From Bryobacterales bacterium (GTDB lineage: Bacteria > Cyanobacteriota > Vampirovibrionia > Obscuribacterales > Obscuribacteraceae), in contig CAJCHQ010000479.1 of the NCBI GenBank assembly GCA_903970295.1, forward strand, positions 1 through 6,283: a DNA stretch of 6,283 nucleotides, given 5' to 3'. Below the pieces are notes generated by a model, which saw only the letters and a program-made list of their open reading frames with translations, did no database searches and was not told the DNA's origin. Shown in pieces: positions 1 through 5,199 of the stretch. A program made the translations under genes and the position numbers. Numbering within the stretch: position 1 is the first letter of the stretch; every line of letters starts with the position of its first letter.

Positions 1-950
1 GCCTTTTGGGCTTCTATGAGTTGAGCGTTATATTGATCCGTCGCGCCCTTTAAATTCATTTCTTCGGCTGCCGACCGGGTCGCGTATTCGTGGGCTTTGG
101 CTAGTTGCTTCGGTGTCATGGCGACGATATCGCCATTGGCATTGATTCCTTCGTTGGGCAGTAATTGAATCCGATTGTCGATTGTCAGCGGTGCGCTGAT
201 TTGAGCTAAAGCTGCTCCGTCTCCGCGTGATCCGGCAGTGAGTGATGACACCGATACACTTAACATAGAGCCATTGGGCAACGCCACTTGGGTCGGCGTA
301 GCTATGGCTGCTTCGCTCCCGGCAGCAGTGACCGTGGCTGCGCGGGGGGCGGTCGATGCTAGTCCGTCTGAAGTGATCGCGCCATTAGCATGGGCTCCAA
401 CTATTACTTTCGGTGCGGCAACTTCACTGCGAGCAACCGAGGCTACGCGTGATCTGAGGGCCGCGCCGGCGACACTGGAACCGGCCCCCTGTAATGCGCC
501 TAACTCCGAACCCAGCTGACTGAGTCCGGCGCCAAGTTGTTGTTCGCCAGCCGCCAGTTGCTCTTCGCCTTGTCCAAGTTGCTTCAGGCCATTGCCCAGT
601 CTGATTGCGTTGTATTCGTTGAGAGCGATGGGTAAAGTTTCCATGCCCAGGTTTCTCGGCTTGACGCTGTCTCTGACGCCGAGAGCATACTCTTTGCCAA
701 AATGACCGATGGCGCGCACCACGATGCTGGCTGGATTGTGGTGAACTTTCAAATGTGTTGGTTCGCGTTGGGCCTGCGGCGTCGACAGGACGAGATTGAC
801 TTGTATTGTCTGGGGCTGCGCTGCGTCCGTTTTCACCTCCGCACTCTGTCTCACTGGTACGGGCGGCATCGCGGCGACGTAGAGGTCGCAATGTTGCGCT
901 TGATCTTTGGGATTGCAGGCCTTAGCGTCGCCTTCAAGGGGAATGGTCAT
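1..950 (-). CDS. Hypothetical protein with leucine heptad repeat (3' end beyond the window)
   Basis: I do not recognise this gene. The frame is open for 316 codons from an ATG at 950 down to the left window edge, so the C-terminus is missing. The start is supported by a strong GGAGG ribosome binding site (958-962) seven bases upstream. There is no signal peptide or membrane helix in the visible part. Residues 1-60 are polar with two cysteines (12 and 21) and Pro/Gln-rich. Residues 65-115 look more folded. Residues 118-153 form a regular heptad with Leu at 118, 125, 132, 139, 146 and 153 and the pattern L-G-x-G-x-x-Q, which resembles the glycine-leucine heptads of YhgE/Pip-type and some RND/MMPL proteins. 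Residues about 155-250 are rich in Ala, Ser, Gly and Thr. A coiled-coil or self-associating structural protein is an inference only. It is divergent from the MFS gene. Confidence 0.75.
   Translation of the reverse strand, partial: MTIPLEGDAKACNPKDQAQHCDLYVAAMPPVPVRQSAEVKTDAAQPQTIQVNLVLSTPQAQREPTHLKVHHNPASIVVRAIGHFGKEYALGVRDSVKPRNLGMETLPIALNEYNAIRLGNGLKQLGQGEEQLAAGEQQLGAGLSQLGSELGALQGAGSSVAGAALRSRVASVARSEVAAPKVIVGAHANGAITSDGLASTAPRAATVTAAGSEAAIATPTQVALPNGSMLSVSVSSLTAGSRGDGAALAQISAPLTIDNRIQLLPNEGINANGDIVAMTPKQLAKAHEYATRSAAEEMNLKGATDQYNAQLIEAQK
492..599 (-). repeat. Heptad repeat coding region, pattern L-G-x-G-x-x-Q
   Basis: Six leucines spaced exactly seven residues apart are encoded here (residues 118-153 of the partial minus-strand protein). 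The first four units keep Gly at the fourth position and Gln at the seventh. The last full unit has Glu at the fourth position. The DNA units are only partly similar, so the periodicity is best seen at the protein level. Confidence 0.7.
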
Positions 951-971
951 GGCGAATCCTCCACCAATGCG

Positions 972-980
972 CCCCCCCCC
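972..980. repeat. Nine-base C (G on the minus strand) homopolymer
   Basis: Nine consecutive C are read on the plus strand, that is G9 on the minus strand, ending 22 bases before the ATG at 950. A minus-strand ATG at 988 lies just upstream of it. With nine G, that ATG opens a 13-codon ORF (peptide MPPGGGALVEDSP) whose TGA (949-947) overlaps the ATG of the gene as ATGA. With ten G or seven G it would instead be in frame with the gene. No ribosome binding site is visible before the ATG at 988. Confidence 0.6.
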
Positions 981-1032
981 GGAGGCATTAAGTTGCGATA
1001 TTTAATTAAAGCTAGACGTAGTTGATTTCTGA

Positions 1033-1045
1033 GTTGGTTGCCAAC
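1033..1045. repeat. Short inverted repeat GTTGG-TTG-CCAAC
   Basis: This is a perfect inverted repeat of five-base arms around a three-base spacer, in the divergent region. It could be an operator half-site pair, but arms this short can occur by chance. Confidence 0.3.
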
Positions 1046-1079
1046 GTCTGGAGATTACGGCCACATTCTCATTATTCCA

Positions 1080-1095
1080 ATGGGGAAGTTCCCAT
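1080..1095. promoter_or_regulatory. 16-base near-perfect palindrome, candidate operator
   Basis: ATGGGGAAGTTCCCAT reads as an inverted repeat with a single imperfect pair (G against T at 1085/1090). It lies about 90 bases before the MFS start and 26-41 bases upstream of a possible -10 hexamer at 1122. Position and symmetry suit a regulator binding site. The regulator is unknown. Confidence 0.35.
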
Positions 1096-1174
1096 CTCGT
1101 TTCGAGGTCTGGCCCGAATCGTATTAGAATGATGAACCCGCCACAGCTCAGAGTCGCTGCCCAGGCCCATCGAT

Positions 1175-1179
1175 AGGTG
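1175..1179 (+). promoter_or_regulatory. Ribosome binding site supporting a TTG start for the MFS gene
   Basis: AGGTG within GATAGGTG sits four bases before the TTG at 1184, closer than usual. No in-frame ATG, GTG or earlier TTG exists after the in-frame stop at 1133-1135, so TTG is the only common start codon available. The DUF2786 gene downstream also has GATAGGT before its start (4124-4130), which lends some support. Confidence 0.45.
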
Positions 1180-1183
1180 CAAA

Positions 1184-2458
1184 TTGGATCCGCAAGTGCT
1201 CAGCAAAGTCAGCTCGCGCTTGATTCCTTTTATGCTTGTTTTATACGTGGTCTCGTACCTTGACCGGATCAACGTTTCATTTGCTGGACTGCAAATGAAT
1301 AGCGACCTGCATTTTGACGACAATGTTTTCGGTTTTGGCTCCAGCATTTTTTTTGCGGGCTATTCGATTTTTGCCATCCCCAGCAATTTGATGGTGGCAA
1401 AAGTCGGCGCCAGGCGCTGGATCGCAGCCATCATGCTTGTTTGGGGAGCGATCACGATTGCCATGATCACCGTGAAAACGCCCAATGAATTTTATATTTT
1501 GCGCCTGCTGCTTGGCATAGCCGAAGCTGGTTTCTTTCCGGGAATGATTTTTTACCTCAGCCAGTGGTTTCCGAAAAAAGATCAAGGCACGGCGGTGGCT
1601 AGATTTATGACGGCTATACCGGTTGCTGGGGTCGTCGGCGCCTTGCTGGCGGCAAAAGTTTTATCAATGAACGTCATGGGTCTGCCTGGCTGGCAATTGC
1701 TTTTTCTGGTTACAGGTGCACCAGCGGTGGTGCTGGGTGCGATCGTCTACTTCTATTTGACTGATTCTCCAGACAAAGCAACATGGTTGAAGGAAAACGA
1801 GCGCCAAGAGCTGCAGTCTGTCCTCGCCGAGGAACGGGCGCAAATGGCTGCGGGTCACAAAGGCAGTGTGCTCGATGCTTTTGTGCATCCGGGCATCTGG
1901 TTGCTCGCGGTGATGTATTTCACCATGAATCTCGGCATGTATGGTTTTCAACTCTGGTTGCCGCAGATCATTAAAAGTTTTGGCAGCAATAATGATTCGC
2001 AGACGGCGCTTCTGTCGGTTCTACCGGCAGTGTGCCAGGCTCTTGGTATGATTTTGATCGCCGGCAGCTCTGACCGTTCGCAAGAGCGCACGTGGCATCT
2101 AGCCGCCGCCGCCGCGATTGCTGCAGTTGGGTTGATCCTGGCCGGCGTCATGCACAATCCCTGGCTTTGCCTTTTTGCCCTGAGCCTTGCTGCTTTTGGT
2201 TTGTGGGGGACGGTCGGACCATTCTGGGCGCTCAAATCGGAATTTCTCAGCCCCGCTAGCGCCGCCTGTGGCATCGGTTTGATCAACTCAGTCGGAACCA
2301 CCGGTGGTTTTGCCGGACCATGGATGGTCGGCGTTGTTAAAACTCACACAACGAACTTTTCGGCATCTTTGTACGCCATGGCGTTTGTTTTAGGCGGCGG
2401 TAGCCTTGTCGCTCTCTATATCGGGCGCCTTTTGAAAAGTGCGCGAAGTGTCAAATAG
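1184..2458 (+). CDS. MFS transporter, ACS (anion:cation symporter)-type permease
   Basis: Twelve-helix inner-membrane permease of the major facilitator superfamily, 424 residues, a full length for the family. The start of helix 1 reads RLIPFMLVLYVVSYLDRINV (12-31), the hallmark of the anion:cation symporter family. Further signatures follow in order: SNLMVAKVGARRWI (67-80, motif A region with the GARRW box), RLLLGIAEAGFFPG (107-120), YLSQWFPKKDQG (124-135), a hydrophilic central loop (about 193-235), and FWALKSEFLSP (347-357) with a Gly-rich stretch near 371-378. Members import organic anions such as sugar acids, tartrate, phthalate or other aromatic acids with protons. The substrate cannot be read from the sequence, and no catabolic gene lies beside it to suggest one. 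The start codon is TTG with a modest ribosome site. Residues before helix 1 are few, so a slightly longer N-terminus from a rare start is possible. The M48 gene follows 116 bases later on the same strand. Confidence 0.93.
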   Translation: MDPQVLSKVSSRLIPFMLVLYVVSYLDRINVSFAGLQMNSDLHFDDNVFGFGSSIFFAGYSIFAIPSNLMVAKVGARRWIAAIMLVWGAITIAMITVKTPNEFYILRLLLGIAEAGFFPGMIFYLSQWFPKKDQGTAVARFMTAIPVAGVVGALLAAKVLSMNVMGLPGWQLLFLVTGAPAVVLGAIVYFYLTDSPDKATWLKENERQELQSVLAEERAQMAAGHKGSVLDAFVHPGIWLLAVMYFTMNLGMYGFQLWLPQIIKSFGSNNDSQTALLSVLPAVCQALGMILIAGSSDRSQERTWHLAAAAAIAAVGLILAGVMHNPWLCLFALSLAAFGLWGTVGPFWALKSEFLSPASAACGIGLINSVGTTGGFAGPWMVGVVKTHTTNFSASLYAMAFVLGGGSLVALYIGRLLKSARSVK

Positions 2459-2484
2459 TGGCGCTTTGAAGGTTTTTCACCACT

Positions 2485-2512
2485 TGCCTGAATTCTTATC
2501 TTGAGTCAGGCA
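2485..2512. terminator. Weak hairpin after the MFS gene
   Basis: TGCCTGA (2485-2491) pairs perfectly with TCAGGCA (2506-2512) across a 14-base loop, 26 bases past the MFS stop. There is no T tract after it, so it is not a canonical intrinsic terminator. It may be an mRNA 3'-end structure, or chance. Confidence 0.25.
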
Positions 2513-2574
2513 CCGAACCGCCACCACTACGTCAGGGGTGAGAGTCAGTTGATTTACAAAAAGGCGCCGAATTT

Positions 2575-3411
2575 ATGCAAGAACCATCTGCCGCCGGCCG
2601 CGGGATTTCGATCAGTCCTCGCTTGATCATAGCCCTGATCATCGCCGGCTTTTCCTTGATTGCCTATTTTAGTAACTCAGTCTACAACCCAGTCACCAAT
2701 CAGAAACAGCACGTCGATATCACGCCCAAGCAGGAAATCGCGCTCGGCTTGCAGTCAGTGCCTCAGATGGAGCACCAGTATGGTGGTCCCGCGGGCGACC
2801 CTGCGGGGCAGGCTGCAGTCACTGAAACGGGAAACGAGTTGGTCACTAAAACTGATGCCGCGAAGACTCCTTATAAATATGATTTTCATCTGCTGGCTGA
2901 CGATCAAACTGTTAATGCCTTTGCTTTGCCTGGCGGGCAAGTCTTTATCACTGAAGGTTTGTATAAGCATTTGAAAACAAAAGGTGAACTGGCGTGCGTG
3001 CTCGCTCACGAGGTCGGGCACGTTGTAGCGCGCCATTCGGCTCAGCAACTGGCGAAGCAAGAACTGACGCAAGGGCTGACTGGGGCTGCGGTAATCGCTA
3101 GCTATGATCCTAATGACCGCTCTTCGAACAACACGGCTGCGATGGCGATGCTAGTCGCGCAAGTGGTCAACCTCAAATTTGGTCGCAACGATGAGTTGCA
3201 GGCCGATCAACTCGGTGTGCGATTCGCTTCTGATGCGGGCTACGATCCACGTTCAATGATCAAGGTGATGGAGATTCTGGCTCAGCTGAGCAAGTCTCGT
3301 ACTCCTGAATTCTTCAGCACTCATCCAAACCCGGATCATCGCATTACTGAAATCAAGCAGGAAATTGCTCAGAAATATCCCAACGGCGTGCCGGCCGGAA
3401 TGATTCAATAA
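2575..3411 (+). CDS. M48 family zinc metalloprotease, membrane-anchored (BepA/LoiP-like core)
   Basis: Zinc-dependent endopeptidase of family M48, 278 residues. A single hydrophobic helix (about 17-32) after a short Arg-containing N-terminus anchors it, probably with the catalytic domain outside the cytoplasm. There is no lipobox cysteine. The active site is visible: HEVGH at 145-149 (two zinc-binding His and the catalytic Glu), and E207 with D211 in NDELQAD as the third zinc ligand region. The family motifs NAFALPGGQVFITEGL (114-129) and STHPNPDHRI (248-257) are intact, so it should be active. Relatives such as BepA, LoiP and mitochondrial Oma1 degrade misfolded or misassembled membrane and envelope proteins. 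That role is inferred here. It lacks the TPR tail of BepA. The ATG at 2575 is preceded only by a weak AAGG about ten bases away. It converges on the B-box gene, with 42 bases between the stops. Confidence 0.93.
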   Translation: MQEPSAAGRGISISPRLIIALIIAGFSLIAYFSNSVYNPVTNQKQHVDITPKQEIALGLQSVPQMEHQYGGPAGDPAGQAAVTETGNELVTKTDAAKTPYKYDFHLLADDQTVNAFALPGGQVFITEGLYKHLKTKGELACVLAHEVGHVVARHSAQQLAKQELTQGLTGAAVIASYDPNDRSSNNTAAMAMLVAQVVNLKFGRNDELQADQLGVRFASDAGYDPRSMIKVMEILAQLSKSRTPEFFSTHPNPDHRITEIKQEIAQKYPNGVPAGMIQ

Positions 3412-3418
3412 AAAAACT

Positions 3419-3436
3419 CAATAAGTTCAATAAGTT
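3419..3436. repeat. Tandem nonamer CAATAAGTT x2
   Basis: Two exact copies of CAATAAGTT lie in the 42-base gap between two converging genes. A diverged copy, TTCAATAAA (3404-3412), includes the stop codon of the protease gene. No convincing terminator hairpin is visible in this gap. Confidence 0.5.
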
Positions 3437-3453
3437 CATAACCGAGTCGGGGT

Positions 3454-3882
3454 TCAACTTTGATTCTGTTTAGTATCCCGTTCCAGTTTTTTGAACTCAT
3501 GATCGAGAAAGTCGATTTCGTGCACGGGTGGTTCGGCACCAGGCAATTTGGACCGGCGCGTTTTGAGCACGCGGTTGGTCTCCCAGAAAGCCAGAGCCGC
3601 AAACAGCGCACTGGCTGTCACCGCTGGTAGAAAAAAGTGATGGCTGCTGACGCCCATGCTGAACATCATTAGCGACCCGATTGATGCGACAATCGGTCGC
3701 ACAAACATACCGCTGCCGTGGGCTTGTGCCTCTGATTGCTTCAATACCAGCACATCTTTTTCGCATGAGTTTTTGCAGGCTAAGCCCTTGCCGACATCCA
3801 CCAGACATAAAGTGCAAATACCCTTCGAACAGCTTTTGCAAATTCCCATTGCATCAGTTTCTGGGTGGCGAAAGCACTTCAT
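3454..3882 (-). CDS. B-box-type zinc-finger protein with two membrane segments
   Basis: Small membrane protein of 142 residues. The N-terminus is a compact Cys/His cluster: C3, H6, C15, C18, C23, C26, C36 and C40. Its CxxHP...C-x2-C-x4-C-x2-C layout matches the B-box-like zinc fingers common at the N-terminus of bacterial membrane proteins and expected to bind two zinc ions. Two hydrophobic helices follow (about 59-78 and 83-100) joined by a very short turn with two His, then a charged C-terminal tail (104-142). Both termini should face the same side, probably the cytoplasm. The start at 3882 has a good GAGGA site (3890-3894) seven bases upstream. Bacterial B-box proteins have no settled function; protein-protein contact at the membrane is the usual guess. 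It is divergent from the DUF2786 gene. Confidence 0.85.
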   Translation of the reverse strand: MKCFRHPETDAMGICKSCSKGICTLCLVDVGKGLACKNSCEKDVLVLKQSEAQAHGSGMFVRPIVASIGSLMMFSMGVSSHHFFLPAVTASALFAALAFWETNRVLKTRRSKLPGAEPPVHEIDFLDHEFKKLERDTKQNQS

Positions 3883-3914
3883 TCGTATATCCTCGGTTTC
3901 CAGATTCTCACATT

Positions 3915-3929
3915 TTGGCGGATCGCCAA
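3915..3929. promoter_or_regulatory. Perfect inverted repeat TTGGCG-GAT-CGCCAA, candidate operator
   Basis: Six-base perfect arms surround a three-base spacer, 32-47 bases upstream of the B-box start codon. That position suits a repressor site overlapping or just downstream of its promoter. The identity of the regulator is unknown. As RNA it could also form a small 5'-leader hairpin of the B-box transcript. Confidence 0.4.
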
Positions 3930-4072
3930 CGATATTGCTCGAGTATTACTACAAATAGACTCGATTGGATATTAATTCGCTCTGTCTTGAATATGCGCGT
4001 TTAAATTAGCTGTAATTGCTGGCGCGTGGCTGCTCAAGCGACTAAAATGAAGCGGTAGTTCAGTCATCGCCA

Positions 4073-4106
4073 AGAGGTTGCACCCGGGAAGCCGAGTGCA
4101 TTCTCT
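4073..4106 (+). promoter_or_regulatory. Strong RNA hairpin in the 5' leader of the DUF2786 gene
   Basis: AGAGGTTGCAC (4073-4083) pairs with GTGCATTCTCT (4096-4106) over eleven positions with one G-U and one U-U. After one C-A mismatch the stem continues as CGG/CCG (4085-4087 with 4092-4094), closed by a GAAG tetraloop (4088-4091). The stem ends 32 bases before the start codon. It has no T tract, so it is not a standard terminator. A further five-base helix, GAAGC (4049-4053) with GCTTC (4118-4122), could enclose it. A leader element acting on translation or mRNA stability is an inference. Confidence 0.45.
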
Positions 4107-4138
4107 GCCCAATTAAAGCTTCTGATAGGTACCTGGAT

Positions 4139-4873
4139 ATGCAATCAGCCTCAGTCAATGGCAGCGTGGATAAATCGATTGTTGAGAAAATCAGAAAGTT
4201 GTTGGCGCTTGCCGACAGCAACAAGAATTCGCACGAGCATGAACGCAATGTGGCTATGCAAGCGGCTATGGATTTGCTGGCTAAGCACAGTTTGAGCCTG
4301 ACCCAGGTCGACAGTTCCAGCCTGGACATTCAGCCTGAAGAAATTACCGCCAACTTTAAACTCGAGCCATGGATTCGAAATGTGTTGAGCGCGGCTTGCA
4401 AGTTGTATTACACGGATTACTACATGGTCGGAACGCGCACCTGGAGCGGCAACATCGAACGCAGTCCGGTCTTTGTGGGCACCGCCGAGAACATCGCGGT
4501 GACTATGGAAGTGGCAACATGGCTGATTGATTCGGTGCGAAAAGAAAGCAATCGATTGTACAAAGATCCCTACGAGCGCCGCAGTTTCAGGCGTGGTGCC
4601 GCAGACCGTTTGTTCGAGCGGGCTCTGGAGATGCGAGAGTCCGAGAAGAAACTGGCGGCTGCCAGTACCGGCACTAATTTGATCGTCGTGCGCAATCAAT
4701 TCGAGCGCGCCAATCAGGCGCATCTTGCTACCAAGAATTTGAGCCGGTTTCGCAGTCGCCCCGTATATATTGACGAAGATGCCTATAGCGATGGCGAAGC
4801 TTATGGCGGTCAAGTCGGCTTGGAGCGCCAGTCGTCCAACTCCTCCATGCCACGATTGCCACAATTTAGCTAA
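4139..4873 (+). CDS. DUF2786 domain-containing protein
   Basis: Cytoplasmic protein of 244 residues. Residues 13-56 match the DUF2786 pattern: KIRKLLALADS (18-28), then an ExERNxAMxxAMDLLAKHSL helix (34-53). In this family the domain is followed by a second conserved region, seen here as EPWIRNVLSAACKLYYTDYY (76-95), VFVGTAENIAVTMEVATWLI (111-130) and SFRRGAADRLFERAL (149-163). The C-terminal 40 residues are Ser/Gly/Tyr-rich and probably disordered. Families of this kind occur in phages and in bacterial chromosomes without a proven activity, so no function is assigned. There is no signal peptide or membrane helix. The ATG is preceded by AGGT (4127-4130) at eight bases. The coiled-coil gene follows after 56 bases on the same strand, so the two are probably co-transcribed. 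Confidence 0.88.
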   Translation: MQSASVNGSVDKSIVEKIRKLLALADSNKNSHEHERNVAMQAAMDLLAKHSLSLTQVDSSSLDIQPEEITANFKLEPWIRNVLSAACKLYYTDYYMVGTRTWSGNIERSPVFVGTAENIAVTMEVATWLIDSVRKESNRLYKDPYERRSFRRGAADRLFERALEMRESEKKLAAASTGTNLIVVRNQFERANQAHLATKNLSRFRSRPVYIDEDAYSDGEAYGGQVGLERQSSNSSMPRLPQFS

Positions 4874-4914
4874 ATCTATTGAACTTTATTGCGGCTCGCT
4901 ACGTTTAATTATTT

Positions 4915-4919
4915 AGGAG
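4915..4919 (+). promoter_or_regulatory. Ribosome binding site AGGAG
   Basis: This is a clear AGGAG ten bases before the ATG at 4930. It fixes the start of the small coiled-coil gene and argues that this short ORF is really translated. Confidence 0.65.
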
Positions 4920-4929
4920 CGATTATCTC

Positions 4930-5181
4930 ATGAAGAAAATTACTCTTAAATCTTTGAGCGAAGATATTGCGCATTTGAACGAACGTGTCGACCGCGTTGT
5001 CCTTACTTTGGATGGACATATGAAGACTACGAATCATCGATTCGACGTGCTCGAGGGCCGATTCGGCGACCTCCCGTCTGTGTTGTTTGGGATGTTAGTG
5101 CCTTATTTCTCATCTCAGGAAAAAATGCTCAGAGATCACGAAAAACGCATCAGCGCACTTGAAGGGCATCCGACGCACTAG
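4930..5181 (+). CDS. Small coiled-coil protein
   Basis: Protein of 83 residues of unrecognised family. Residues 1-47 are charged with hydrophobic residues at heptad-like spacing (LSEDIAHLNERVDRVVLTLD, 8-27), as in a coiled coil, and include the HRFDVLEGRF segment (36-45). A more hydrophobic middle (about 48-62, PSVLFGMLVPYF) is too short and polar at its ends to be a confident membrane helix. A second short charged helix ends in EKRISALEG (71-79). Such proteins often act as oligomerisation or accessory subunits, but nothing here shows a partner. It follows the DUF2786 gene by 56 bases with its own strong ribosome site, which suggests a shared transcript. Its stop is 18 bases from the stop of the opposing gene. 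Confidence 0.72.
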   Translation: MKKITLKSLSEDIAHLNERVDRVVLTLDGHMKTTNHRFDVLEGRFGDLPSVLFGMLVPYFSSQEKMLRDHEKRISALEGHPTH

Positions 5182-5199
5182 TTGGAGCGACTGGCGCAC

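Larger units (their letters stand above)
951..1183. promoter_or_regulatory. Divergent intergenic region between the heptad-repeat gene and the MFS gene
   Basis: This 233-base gap must carry the start signals for two divergent genes. It contains the GGAGG site of the minus-strand gene (958-962), a run of nine C (972-980), a perfect AT-only palindrome TTTAATTAAA (1001-1010) and two inverted repeats (1033-1045, 1080-1095). A TATTAG hexamer at 1122-1127 could serve as a -10 box for the plus-strand gene, but I see no convincing -35 partner, so promoter positions are not assigned. Confidence 0.45.
3883..4138. promoter_or_regulatory. Divergent intergenic region between the B-box and DUF2786 genes
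   Basis: This 256-base non-coding stretch holds the GAGGA site of the minus-strand gene, a perfect 15-base inverted repeat (3915-3929), an AT-rich middle (about 3940-4015) likely to contain promoters for both sides, and a strong hairpin (4073-4106) in the leader of the plus-strand gene. A stop at 4043-4045 and the absence of any ATG, GTG or TTG in frame after it exclude an earlier start for DUF2786. Confidence 0.5.

Noticed and set aside
424..891. A 155-codon minus-strand frame, Arg-rich
   Set aside because: It overlaps the longer minus-strand gene (1-950) in another frame, has no ribosome site, and its Arg-rich, low-complexity composition is typical of an out-of-frame reading.
238..1025. 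Plus-strand open frames of 93 and 107 codons (238-519 and 702-1025)
   Set aside because: They are antisense to the uninterrupted 316-codon minus-strand gene, which has a strong ribosome site and a regular heptad repeat.
3438..3460. Possible bidirectional terminator around AACCGAGTCGGGGTT
   Set aside because: The pairing arms are only four bases and no T tract follows on either strand.
3915..3929. Resemblance of the palindrome to the cyanobacterial HIP1 octamer GCGATCGC
   Set aside because: The sequence is GCGGATCGCC, which does not contain HIP1. One near match does not support an iterated element.
4049..4122. A tRNA-like 74-base segment with a TAGTTCAGT D-arm-like string and GAAGC/GCTTC ends
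   Set aside because: Only five acceptor-like pairs form, the GG of the D loop and the GGTTC T-loop motif are absent, and the interior is one long hairpin, not a cloverleaf.
4151..4864. A 237-codon open frame antisense to the DUF2786 gene, almost as long as the gene itself
   Set aside because: The sense frame carries clear DUF2786 family motifs and a ribosome site. The antisense product has no recognisable motif, and its reading frame is explained by the codon pattern of the sense gene.
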